Shown: positions 32,943-40,885 of the stretch, piece by piece
How the letters are laid out: each line of letters begins with the position of its first letter
How positions within the stretch are numbered: the stretch's first letter is position 1
Source: an uncultured Porphyromonadaceae bacterium
GTDB lineage: Bacteria; Bacteroidota; Bacteroidia; Bacteroidales; Muribaculaceae
DNA length: 64,000 bases
Reading direction: 5' to 3'
Assembly (NCBI GenBank): GCA_900547825.1
Contig: URII01000004.1
Coordinates: 6,633-70,632, forward strand
The notes under the pieces: model-generated
The model's database searches: none
The model's input: only the letters and a program-made list of their open reading frames with translations
Told to the model about the DNA's origin: nothing
Program-made: the position numbers and the translations under genes

Positions 32943-35900
32943 TTAGAAAGTTACTTCTACACCGAACTCATACTGACGGGTATTGGGGTATGCGAATATC
33001 GTCAAGTTGCCCTCCGGCTCGGGATCATAGCCGGTGAAGTCAGTGATGGTCCAGAGGTTACGTCCGGTAAAGTGGAATGTAACGTTCTCTAAGTAGATTT
33101 TTTTGAGGATAGATTTGGGAAGGCTGTAGTTTACAGTCAGGTTCTTCATACGCATGAACGAAGCGTCCTCGATCAGGCGGGTGTCGAACTGGACTTCTTC
33201 ACCGTAAGCAGGGATATCTGTAACCTGTCCTTCATGTGTCCATACATTGAGCATGGCGGTGGACTGGTTCATCTGGGTACCCATGTTGGCGTTGTTTACG
33301 AAATAGAGGTCGTTGTTGGTCATATACTTCTTGGCCTGCCATGCGAAGTCAGTGTGGAGGGAGATGTCACGCCAGCGCACGTCGAAACCGAAACCACCGT
33401 TCCAGGGTGCATAGAAGCTCTTGCCTGTGAGGCGGGCGTCGCGCTCTTCGTTGTAAACCTTGGTTACGTTGCCGTTGATATCAAGCCACATCTGCTTACC
33501 ATCGCGGGGATCCACGCCGAGATAAGGCACAGCATAAAGTTCGCCGTAGGTATGACCCACCTTGAGCTGCATGCCATAGTCGGGCAGTGAGAATTCATCC
33601 TGACCGTTGAAGAGCTCGGTAATGGTGTTCTTGTTGTAGTTGAAGTTGACGCGCGCACCTACATACCAATCTTTGCTCTTATAGATGTCAGCTTTTACGT
33701 CAACGTCGATACCCACGTTCTTCATCGAACCTACGTTGGATGAGTTGCCGCCGAAACCTGTTGTGTATGACCAGGGCACTGAGAGGATCATGTCCTTTGT
33801 CTCTTTACGGTAAACGTCAACGTCGAAGTTAACGCGGTCGAAAATGCCGAACTGGAGACCGAAGTCGAATGCACGTACAGTTTCCCATGTAAGGTTCTTG
33901 TTAGGAGCCTGGGCGAGGAAAAGGGTTCCCGAGTTGTCGGGTCCGTAAGGAACGCTGCCGCTGCTTACCAATCCGAAGTATGCATAGTTGCCGATCGAGG
34001 AGTTACCGGTGGTACCGTAGCTGAGGCTTACCTTAAGATCGGAGAGCCATGTATAAGGAGCGAGGAACGATTCGGCTTTGGCATTCCACATGGCGCCCAC
34101 GCTGAAGAAGTTAGCCCAACGGTGACCGGGAGCAAACTTGGAGCTACCGTCGCGGCGGAATGTAGCATCAAGGAAGTATTTTCCATCATAGTCATACGAA
34201 CCGGTGAGGAAGTAAGAGTTGAATACCTCTTCTGACACACCTTCACCCACGTTATCCATTGTTATCTCAGTACCCTGACCAAGAAGCATCTGACGTTTGT
34301 CGCTCTGGCCGTCGCTGGATACATAGAAGTTGCGGTCCTTGGTGATGATGGCTTCCTGACCGAGCAGGAACGAGAAGTTGTGCATGTTGTTGAGATCGAA
34401 ACGATACTCGGCAGTGTTAGTGTAGGTGAACGAGTAGTAGCGTTCGAAGCCTTGCGAGTTGAAAGGAGTGAAGTAGAACTGCTGTCCGCCGGTGGGAACG
34501 AAGCATTCATCGCCCATAGGTGTCACGAATGCATCCACGGGATACTGGAGGTTCTTATAGGTGTAATCAAGAGCGTCAACAGCCTGCTGTGCCTTGATGG
34601 TGAGACCCTTGATGGGGTTGATCTGCTCGTAGAGCACCACGTTGGCGGTCACTTTGTCCTTCCAACGCGAACGGGTGGAGTTCAATGCCTCGGGTGAGTA
34701 AGTGCCTGAGTAGTGATAGTATTTGGCTTTGTCACCGAAGACGATCTTGCCGTTCTCATCAAATGTATAGTAACGGGGCGAATCGTAAGGGAGCATGTAA
34801 CGGGCAAGGAACACAGGGTTGTTGATGTTGTTGCGTGCTCCGTCGTTGAATGCGTTGGTCTCATACTTTGTGTAACCGAGGTTGCCCTGGAAGCCTACGC
34901 GGAACCAGTTGTTGACCTTGGCGTTGATGCTGGCACGGAGAGCCTCGCGGCGCATACCTGACTGGTCAATGATACCGTCAGCGTCATAGTGGTTGAGCGA
35001 CAGGAAGTAGCTTACTGACTCAGAACCGCCCTGGATGCCGGCCTCAAGTGAATATGTGAGGGCATGGCTGTCAAAGATCTCTTTACGCCAGTCGGTGGAG
35101 ATATTATATGTGTCGACAAGATTACGCACTTCATCGTCCACGGGAACACCGATAAGGTCGCGGAACTTGATATACTGCTTGGAGTTCATCATGTCAATGT
35201 TGTCAGGGGTCATCTGCGACCAACCAACGTTGGCACGAACAGTGACACGGGCTTTTTCGCCGTATTTACCCTTCTTGGATGTGATCACGATAACACCATT
35301 GGCGGCACGAGAACCGTAGATAGCCACAGAAGCTGCATCCTTGAGCACGGTGATGCTCTCAATATCGGAAGGATTGAGAGTTGTGAAGATAGCGGAAGTG
35401 ACAGGAGCGCCGTCGAGGATAAACAACGGGGTGTTGCCGGCCTCAATGGAGTTCACACCGCGGATACGGATTGAGTTGGACACGCTGGAGGGGTCACCAG
35501 AGCTGGAGAGCACCGACAGACCGGCCACCTGACCGGCGAGTGCGTCAACGAACGTGGCGGCGGGAGTGTCCTCGATCGCCTCGCTGTGAACCACCGAAAC
35601 GGCGCCCACAACAGAGCCGATTTTCTTTCCGGAGCCGTAACCGGTCACGACAACCTCGTCGAGACGGTTGTCACCGGCGGACAGTTTGATGGTCATGTTG
35701 TCAGACACGGGGAGAGTTTGCGGCTGCATTCCCACATATGACACCTTGATCTGGGTCACCTTAGTGGGGATAGTCACTGAAAACTTTCCGTCGATGTCGG
35801 TAGCAGTGCCTTGACCGCCACCTACAGGCAGAACTGTTGCGCCTACCAAAGGCTCATCATCTTCTGCACTGACAACCACACCCTTGACGGTGCGCGTCTG

Positions 35901-35960
35901 CGCCGACGCACACAACGACAAAGAAAGGATTGCCGTGAGTAATAGAAACAGCTTTTTCAT
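32943..35960 (-). CDS. SusC/RagA TonB-linked outer-membrane transporter
   Basis: A 1005-residue TonB-dependent transporter. In order: a signal peptide (to about residue 20, CASAQ), a carboxypeptidase-D regulatory-like domain (about 22-95, GVVVSAEDDEPLVGATV), a DEVVVTGYG TonB-box region (about 101-109), the plug domain with IRIRGVNSIEAGNTPLFILDGAPV and SDIESITVLKDAASVAIYG, then the 22-strand barrel. With the SusD partner it moves oligosaccharides or peptides across the outer membrane using TonB energy. It is first in the operon with a promoter at 36086-36114. No glycoside hydrolase, lyase or peptidase is in the transcript, so the substrate cannot be named. Confidence 0.95.
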   Translation of the reverse strand: MKKLFLLLTAILSLSLCASAQTRTVKGVVVSAEDDEPLVGATVLPVGGGQGTATDIDGKFSVTIPTKVTQIKVSYVGMQPQTLPVSDNMTIKLSAGDNRLDEVVVTGYGSGKKIGSVVGAVSVVHSEAIEDTPAATFVDALAGQVAGLSVLSSSGDPSSVSNSIRIRGVNSIEAGNTPLFILDGAPVTSAIFTTLNPSDIESITVLKDAASVAIYGSRAANGVIVITSKKGKYGEKARVTVRANVGWSQMTPDNIDMMNSKQYIKFRDLIGVPVDDEVRNLVDTYNISTDWRKEIFDSHALTYSLEAGIQGGSESVSYFLSLNHYDADGIIDQSGMRREALRASINAKVNNWFRVGFQGNLGYTKYETNAFNDGARNNINNPVFLARYMLPYDSPRYYTFDENGKIVFGDKAKYYHYSGTYSPEALNSTRSRWKDKVTANVVLYEQINPIKGLTIKAQQAVDALDYTYKNLQYPVDAFVTPMGDECFVPTGGQQFYFTPFNSQGFERYYSFTYTNTAEYRFDLNNMHNFSFLLGQEAIITKDRNFYVSSDGQSDKRQMLLGQGTEITMDNVGEGVSEEVFNSYFLTGSYDYDGKYFLDATFRRDGSSKFAPGHRWANFFSVGAMWNAKAESFLAPYTWLSDLKVSLSYGTTGNSSIGNYAYFGLVSSGSVPYGPDNSGTLFLAQAPNKNLTWETVRAFDFGLQFGIFDRVNFDVDVYRKETKDMILSVPWSYTTGFGGNSSNVGSMKNVGIDVDVKADIYKSKDWYVGARVNFNYNKNTITELFNGQDEFSLPDYGMQLKVGHTYGELYAVPYLGVDPRDGKQMWLDINGNVTKVYNEERDARLTGKSFYAPWNGGFGFDVRWRDISLHTDFAWQAKKYMTNNDLYFVNNANMGTQMNQSTAMLNVWTHEGQVTDIPAYGEEVQFDTRLIEDASFMRMKNLTVNYSLPKSILKKIYLENVTFHFTGRNLWTITDFTGYDPEPEGNLTIFAYPNTRQYEFGVEVTF

Positions 35961-36335
35961 ACTAAAAACAATTAGACATAAAATTAAAAATTTTTCAACA
36001 ATTTCTTATAATTTAAGCACTTATCCCCCAAGTAGTGGAATAATGACCGGCTTAAAACACGGGTTTCATGCAAGTGTTCCGATTGCAAAGTTACACTTTT
36101 TTGCAAAATAACAACTAAATGAAGTATAAATTTTCGGGATTTAACATTCCCGGTTTTGTTAAATTTCCCTTGCATTTCTCCGGTTCTCCATATCCTGCCA
36201 AACTGAAAGGCCACCCCCTTAATATAATAATGTGTATTTTAACACAACATTTATTCATTTGCCACGTTACAAAAATAAATATGCACCTTTCAACATTATT
36301 ACTGACTATCCCGACTAAGCATCAATCCAAAAAAC
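35961..36335. other. Divergent regulatory region between susC and the thioesterase gene
   Basis: This 375-nt AT-rich gap holds the susC promoter. The susC leader is about 120 nt long and rich in A and T (35961-36080). I found no convincing consensus promoter for the rightward thioesterase gene (TTCATTTG at 36255-36262 is the nearest match), no hairpin terminator and no credible small gene. Confidence 0.5.
36086..36114 (-). promoter_or_regulatory. Promoter of the susC operon
   Basis: On the minus strand TTG (36112-36114), an 18-nt spacer and TAACTTTG (36086-36093) fit the phylum consensus, with a slightly short spacer. Confidence 0.6.
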
Positions 36336-37100
36336 ATGAACAATCTCAAATCCACAATGACATTCCGTTACACACTGACGGCAGCCGACCTTGATCCGCA
36401 GGGGGAACTTCCGCTGTCGCACCTCGTGAAAATGATAATCGAGGGATCCACACTCCATGCCAACGACCTCGGCGTGGGATATGACCGGCTTATAACCCGT
36501 GGCCACGCATGGGTGCTACGCCGCCTCAGCCTCGGAATCGCACGAATGCCGGGAATGGGGGACTCGTTTTCAATGACAACACGAGTGGAAAGCGTAGGCC
36601 CTCTTTCATCGGAACGACTCTTCGAACTACGGTCCGACTCCGGAGAAATCCTTGTGCTTGCCCGCACATCCTGGGTAGTGATCGATGTGATGAAGCGCCG
36701 GCTGGTTCCGTTAGGCGACCTCACAGAACTTAATGCCATAGCATCACAGTTCGAGCCCAATGTAGCACATGGCCCACGCCCGAGAGTGTCGCGCACCCCC
36801 GACAGAAAATTCAGCATAAATGTGCGTTACAGCGATCTGGACATCAACCGGCATGTCACCACATCGCGCTATGTGGATTATGTGGACGACGCATTCACCC
36901 CCGAATGGCACTCCACCAACCGAATAACAGCGCTTGACATATCATTCATGAGGGAGACAATGCCAGGCGAACCGATGGAAGCATCAGTGACTGACGGTAA
37001 CAGCCATTCGCAGATCGATATGCTCTGCAGCGAAACCCCACACGTAATAGCAACCGTCAGCTATGTCTCCCGCTACCCATGTAAAAACCAGGAAATGTGA
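36336..37100 (+). CDS. Acyl-ACP thioesterase
   Basis: A 254-residue double-hotdog thioesterase of the FatA/FatB type, which releases fatty acids from acyl carrier protein. The N-terminal hotdog carries TRGHAWVLRRLSLGIARMPG (about 50-69). The second begins near residue 155 and has the catalytic Asn-x-His in SDLDINRHVTTSRYVDYVDD (about 167-186). It starts MNNLKSTMTFRYTL; the ATG at residue 8 is an alternative. It is cytoplasmic and monocistronic. Chain-length preference cannot be read here. Confidence 0.88.
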   Translation: MNNLKSTMTFRYTLTAADLDPQGELPLSHLVKMIIEGSTLHANDLGVGYDRLITRGHAWVLRRLSLGIARMPGMGDSFSMTTRVESVGPLSSERLFELRSDSGEILVLARTSWVVIDVMKRRLVPLGDLTELNAIASQFEPNVAHGPRPRVSRTPDRKFSINVRYSDLDINRHVTTSRYVDYVDDAFTPEWHSTNRITALDISFMRETMPGEPMEASVTDGNSHSQIDMLCSETPHVIATVSYVSRYPCKNQEM

Positions 37101-37138
37101 ATTTAAGTTATGTAACGCATTTTATCTCTCACAATTCG

Positions 37139-37168
37139 TTGAAAATCCAATCTTTTCATTTATCTTTG
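37139..37168 (+). promoter_or_regulatory. Promoter of the protease-fimbrillin operon
   Basis: TTG (37139-37141), a 19-nt spacer and TATCTTTG (37161-37168) fit the consensus. The ATG is 57 nt downstream of the -7 box. Confidence 0.75.
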
Positions 37169-37224
37169 TGTTTGCAACATAACACAACCCAATCAGCTAA
37201 CCAATATCCCATTTATAAACTACA

Positions 37225-38829
37225 ATGAGAAAAGCCATTTTATCATTAGCAGTGGTGCTCGGAGCGTCGGTAGGCGCCAATGCATCACCGGTGACAGCTC
37301 CAGTGGCTCAGGACGTGGCCAAGCAGTTCATGAAAGGCCGCGGAGTCAATGTGAAAGGAGTAAAATCCACCCAAACGGTAGAGAACGCCTATTACATCAT
37401 CAACTTCACTCCCGGAGGCTGGGCCATAGTGAGCGCAGATGACACCACCACCCCGATCCTCGGCTATTCCGAATCGAGCAGTCTGGATTGGCATACCATT
37501 CCATCCAATATGCGCGGCGTCCTCGCCCAATATAAGGATGTGGTGAAAAGCAACGCCGTGGGGCGCCGTCAGGCTGACCGCCGCTGGACATCAAACATGG
37601 CGCTTACTTCGCGTTCAGGCGTGAAGATAGAGCCGCTTATCAAGGTGAACTGGAACCAGTCGTCGCCTTTCAACAAATACATTCCCGGCAACATGCTCGT
37701 GGGATGCCCCGCAGTGTCGCTCTCACAAGCTATGAGCGTACAGCAGTGGCCTGACAAATTTTCAGGCACAGCTTCCTATTACAGCAGCTCGGCAGGAGCT
37801 ACGCTGACAGTGAGCGAAAGCGAGGAACGCGCCTACAACTGGGCCGACATTCTCAGCGGCCGCAACCGCTACGACGAAGTAGCCCGTCTGCTCTACCATG
37901 CCGGTGTGGCCCAGCAGATGAATTACGGAATGACAGGCTCAGGCATTCCGTCAAACGAGATATCCCGTATGACCAATGCCCTCAAACGCCACTTCCGCTA
38001 TGGCAATGATGTGGCCTACTATTGGCGCGACAGCTATCGCGGCGATTGGGAGCAGCTTCTTATCAACGAACTCGGTGCCGGACGTGCAATAATTTACAAT
38101 GCCATCGGCGGAACAGGAGCCGACACCTACGGCCACAGCTTCAACTTCGACGGCCTTGACGATCAGGGCAACTTCCATGTGAACTGGGGCTGGGGCGGCT
38201 ACGGCAACGGCTATTTCAGCGTAAACGCCCTGACCGACGCCCAGATAGGCCAGAACTATGACCGCATGCACGTGTGTGTGATCGGTATCGGAAGCCCCAA
38301 CCGCAGCCTGCGTTCCATGACAATGAGCAACACCACCATCGAGTCAGGTCTCGGAGCCGGCGCAGCTGTGGCCCAGGCCCTCGTGAACGGTGAAAAAGCC
38401 CAGTCGACATTCTCGTTCTCACTTTCAGGAGTCAACGGTGAGACTGTTCCGTTCACAATCAACAACGAAGGCATTCTCTATGCAAACGCAGCCCTCAACA
38501 CAGGCGACACCTACTCAATAGAGATCACTGTGAAGGACAATGCATCGGGCACATCGCTCACACAGGGCTTCAATTTCGAGGTAGCAGCTCCCCAGCCTCT
38601 GGCCAAAGCCACATCGATAGCCTATAACCGCACCACAGGCACATTCTCCGTGCTTACCCGCTTCAACGTGTCCTACACCATCACCAACCCTTCTGGCCAG
38701 GTGTCACGTCAGGGCCGTCTTGACCTTCCCGACTTCGAATTCTCGGCCGCCGATCTTGCCAGCGGCGTGAATACTCTTCGCCTCAACTGTGGAAACGAAA
38801 CCAAGGAAATCAAAATCGTAAAAAAATAA
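37225..38829 (+). CDS. Secreted C10-family (streptopain-like) cysteine protease
   Basis: A 534-residue secreted protease related to SpeB and PrtT. A signal peptide (residues 1-20, cleavage after ANA) is followed by a Spi-type inhibitory propeptide (about 23-110, with GWAIVSADDTTTPILGYSE). The catalytic domain has Cys161 in LVGCPAVSLSQAM and His304 in YGHSFNFDG, followed by FHVNWGWGG. After the catalytic domain come Ig-like segments (about 380-460) and a C-terminal module (LNCGNETKEIKIVKK) that resembles a T9SS type A sorting signal. It should be exported as a zymogen and degrade proteins outside the cell. The fimbrillin-like gene follows 11 nt later. Confidence 0.9.
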   Translation: MRKAILSLAVVLGASVGANASPVTAPVAQDVAKQFMKGRGVNVKGVKSTQTVENAYYIINFTPGGWAIVSADDTTTPILGYSESSSLDWHTIPSNMRGVLAQYKDVVKSNAVGRRQADRRWTSNMALTSRSGVKIEPLIKVNWNQSSPFNKYIPGNMLVGCPAVSLSQAMSVQQWPDKFSGTASYYSSSAGATLTVSESEERAYNWADILSGRNRYDEVARLLYHAGVAQQMNYGMTGSGIPSNEISRMTNALKRHFRYGNDVAYYWRDSYRGDWEQLLINELGAGRAIIYNAIGGTGADTYGHSFNFDGLDDQGNFHVNWGWGGYGNGYFSVNALTDAQIGQNYDRMHVCVIGIGSPNRSLRSMTMSNTTIESGLGAGAAVAQALVNGEKAQSTFSFSLSGVNGETVPFTINNEGILYANAALNTGDTYSIEITVKDNASGTSLTQGFNFEVAAPQPLAKATSIAYNRTTGTFSVLTRFNVSYTITNPSGQVSRQGRLDLPDFEFSAADLASGVNTLRLNCGNETKEIKIVKK

Positions 38830-38840
38830 GCACATAAGCC

Positions 38841-39977
38841 ATGAACAAGAAATTATATATAGCTATCGCAGGTCTTTCCATGACCGTTGGACTCGGTCTT
38901 ACCTCCTGCAGCGACTCTAAGAACGATAATGGCGGCGGAGGGGGCGGCAGCTCTCAGGAAGGTGTACCCATCACACTCCAGGCCGACCTGCTGCTCAAGT
39001 CCTCCCCTACCCTTGAATTCAAGGATGCCGATGAAATGAACGTCTATGCCAAGGCTACCCGCGACATCACGGGCAAGGATCTGGTGAGCGGTATCAAAGC
39101 CATCAAGAAAGGGGACAAATGGGAACTCACTCCCGAAGTGCGCATAACTGAAGGCCAAAACGCCTATATCTTCGCTGCCGCACCTTACGACCCCTCCTAT
39201 ACCAATCCGCAGGAAATCCCCGTGGACATGGCCAAACAGGTAGATCTGCTCTATTCCGGTGCCGTAGTGGCAGCATCGTATCAGTCTAACAGCCCCAAGG
39301 TCACGATGAAACATGCCCTTTCGCTTGTGACGCTCAACATCTCGTCAGAGGGCTACAGCGGAAGCGGACAGCTCACCTCTGTGGCAATCAACGGCGACGG
39401 GGTGTTCACCAAAGGCAAGATGGATGTATCCACCGGTAAGATTACAGGCACTTCCAAGGATCCCGTTAGTGTGGATGTGTCCGCTACCATTCAGAAAGGC
39501 GGTTGGAAAACAGGTCATCCCAATGTATGGGTGATCCCGTTCAACACCAAGACTTCCGAGGCTAACCTCACCGTGACTATTGACGGAAAGACCTATGTGC
39601 TCGCATTCCCCGAAGTGGAAATGACCACCGGATTCCAGTACATATTCCATCTCGCCCTTACAAACTACGGTCTTGAATTCATTCCCGGAGCCACACAGAG
39701 CATCCGCCTCAACATGGTGGATGAAGGTGTAGCTTCGCCCGAAGGCCACGGTCTCGTGACCATGACCATGTCCTCATCAGCTTTCACAGCTCCCTATTTC
39801 ACCGGCGATGACGTGTTCGGCAACATTTCATGGGACGGCGGAAGCAAATCATATGGACCCGGCGCCACCGCCACTGTTCCGGCCAACTCCAAAGTAGTGG
39901 TCGAGACATGGAATTCAACCGGTTTCGAAATCCGTTCACTTGAAGGAGTCGAATCAATCGACCTCTCCCAATATTGA
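38841..39977 (+). CDS. Fimbrillin-family lipoprotein
   Basis: A 378-residue lipoprotein with lipobox LTSC (Cys23) and a poly-Gly spacer (about 32-37) before the globular part. The body (KALSLVTLNISSEGYSG-like strand near residue 155, VWVIPFNTKTSEANLTVTIDGKTYVLAFP near 230-258 and FQYIFHLAL near 263) matches the fimbrillin/Mfa-like fold. Known members are subunits or accessory tips of Bacteroidales fimbriae, anchored as lipoproteins and polymerised after proteolysis. It shares an operon with the C10 protease (11-nt gap), and the protease could process it, which is inference. Confidence 0.8.
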   Translation: MNKKLYIAIAGLSMTVGLGLTSCSDSKNDNGGGGGGSSQEGVPITLQADLLLKSSPTLEFKDADEMNVYAKATRDITGKDLVSGIKAIKKGDKWELTPEVRITEGQNAYIFAAAPYDPSYTNPQEIPVDMAKQVDLLYSGAVVAASYQSNSPKVTMKHALSLVTLNISSEGYSGSGQLTSVAINGDGVFTKGKMDVSTGKITGTSKDPVSVDVSATIQKGGWKTGHPNVWVIPFNTKTSEANLTVTIDGKTYVLAFPEVEMTTGFQYIFHLALTNYGLEFIPGATQSIRLNMVDEGVASPEGHGLVTMTMSSSAFTAPYFTGDDVFGNISWDGGSKSYGPGATATVPANSKVVVETWNSTGFEIRSLEGVESIDLSQY

Positions 39978-40008
39978 GACATCAAGGCTGAATAAGCCAT
40001 CCTGACAC

Positions 40009-40050
40009 TGTCCCCGCATCTTTAATAAGGATGCGGGGACATTAATTTAT
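40009..40050 (+). terminator. Terminator of the protease-fimbrillin operon
   Basis: TGTCCCCGCATC (40009-40020) pairs perfectly with GATGCGGGGACA (40030-40041), followed by TTAATTTAT. Confidence 0.85.
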
Positions 40051-40111
40051 AAGACACAATGTTTCGTTATGTGAATTAATGTTATTGATCCATAATTATA
40101 AGTCACACCTA

Positions 40112-40142
40112 TTGTGAAACGCGAATTTATGTTTTATATTTG
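40112..40142 (+). promoter_or_regulatory. Promoter upstream of the candidate small RNA and DUF488 gene
   Basis: TTG (40112-40114), a 20-nt spacer and TATATTTG (40135-40142) fit the consensus. The nearest gene starts 310 nt further on. Confidence 0.65.
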
Positions 40143-40147
40143 CATCA

Positions 40148-40372
40148 CTTGATTATAGCAATTAACCCTAAACAAAATATCCAAGCAGAATCTGAGATAC
40201 CATAAGCGACACAAAGCAGCAACATGTTTCCACGCTAACGAATGATTACCCTAAGAAATAACGATGTATAGCTAATTAACAAATCTCCGACCTACAAACA
40301 CAACTCAAAGAAATAAGTGAATCATAGGTTAGAAGTCCGTCAGCTCGTGATGAGTCGGCGGTCTTCGTTTTT
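40148..40372 (+). ncRNA. Candidate small RNA or attenuator leader
   Basis: A consensus promoter at 40112-40142 is followed by about 190 nt without a credible frame, then a terminator-like hairpin at 40332-40372. That is the layout of a small RNA gene or of a 5' attenuator for the DUF488 gene that starts 80 nt after the hairpin. No known RNA family (6S, tmRNA, RNase P, SRP) is recognised. The only ATGs open very short frames (for example 9 codons near 40242). Confidence 0.4.
40332..40372 (+). terminator. Terminator-like hairpin
   Basis: GAAGTCCGTCAGCTC pairs with GAGTCGGCGGTCTTC with two mismatches and two wobbles around a 5-nt loop (40332-40366), followed by GTTTTT. Confidence 0.6.
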
Positions 40373-40451
40373 AGGTCTATACTTCTCAGCCAACCTTACA
40401 TATCATAGAATTGTTAGTTAACCGACACTGATTGACTTAAACTTTTATGAT

Positions 40452-40811
40452 ATGACACAATATAAGCTTAAACGAGCCTACGAACCCCAGTCGCCCGACG
40501 ACGGTTTCAGAGTCTATATAGACCGTCTATGGCCCCGCGGATTGTCGCATGAAACATTTCATTACGACTTATGGGACAAAGATATAGCACCATCAACAGA
40601 GCTGCGCGAATGGTTCCATGCCGATCCTGACAACCGCTGGAGCGAATTTGAAAAACGTTATACCGCCGAGCTGTCCGGTTCAGCATATTTCGCATCGCTA
40701 AGAAATCTTCTCAAACACAAACCGACAGTCACACTCCTTTACTCGTCACACGACGAAAAGAGAAACAATGCCGTGGTAGTGTATAATCTTCTTACTAAAT
40801 CAAAACACTGA
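40452..40811 (+). CDS. DUF488-family protein
   Basis: A 119-residue protein of the YeaO-like DUF488 group, recognised by RVYIDRLWPRGLS (about 20-32), LWDKDIAPSTELREWFHADP (about 40-59) and the terminal YSSHDEKRNNAVVVYNLL. The family is widespread in bacteria and has no settled biochemical role. It is small and soluble. The ATG at 40452 is the only full-length start; another ATG 5 nt upstream opens a 2-codon frame. It lies downstream of the candidate small RNA and could be controlled by it. Confidence 0.85.
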   Translation: MTQYKLKRAYEPQSPDDGFRVYIDRLWPRGLSHETFHYDLWDKDIAPSTELREWFHADPDNRWSEFEKRYTAELSGSAYFASLRNLLKHKPTVTLLYSSHDEKRNNAVVVYNLLTKSKH

Positions 40812-40836
40812 AAAGCATTCCATATCTATAAAAGAA

Positions 40837-40859
40837 GAACCGGACAAATTGCCCGGTTC
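40837..40859. terminator. Terminator hairpin between convergent genes
   Basis: GAACCGG (40837-40843) pairs with CCGGTTC (40853-40859) between the convergent DUF488 gene and the giant surface-protein operon. Confidence 0.6.
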
Positions 40860-40885
40860 CTCATATCTATAACCTCCAACGGGAT

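Noticed and set aside
35984..36214. A 76-codon minus-strand frame upstream of susC
   Set aside because: It covers the susC promoter and leader and has no signal peptide or domain.
40148..40372. Identification of the untranslated stretch as 6S RNA or tmRNA
   Set aside because: It lacks the long rod-like pairing of 6S RNA and the tRNA-like ends and tag frame of tmRNA.
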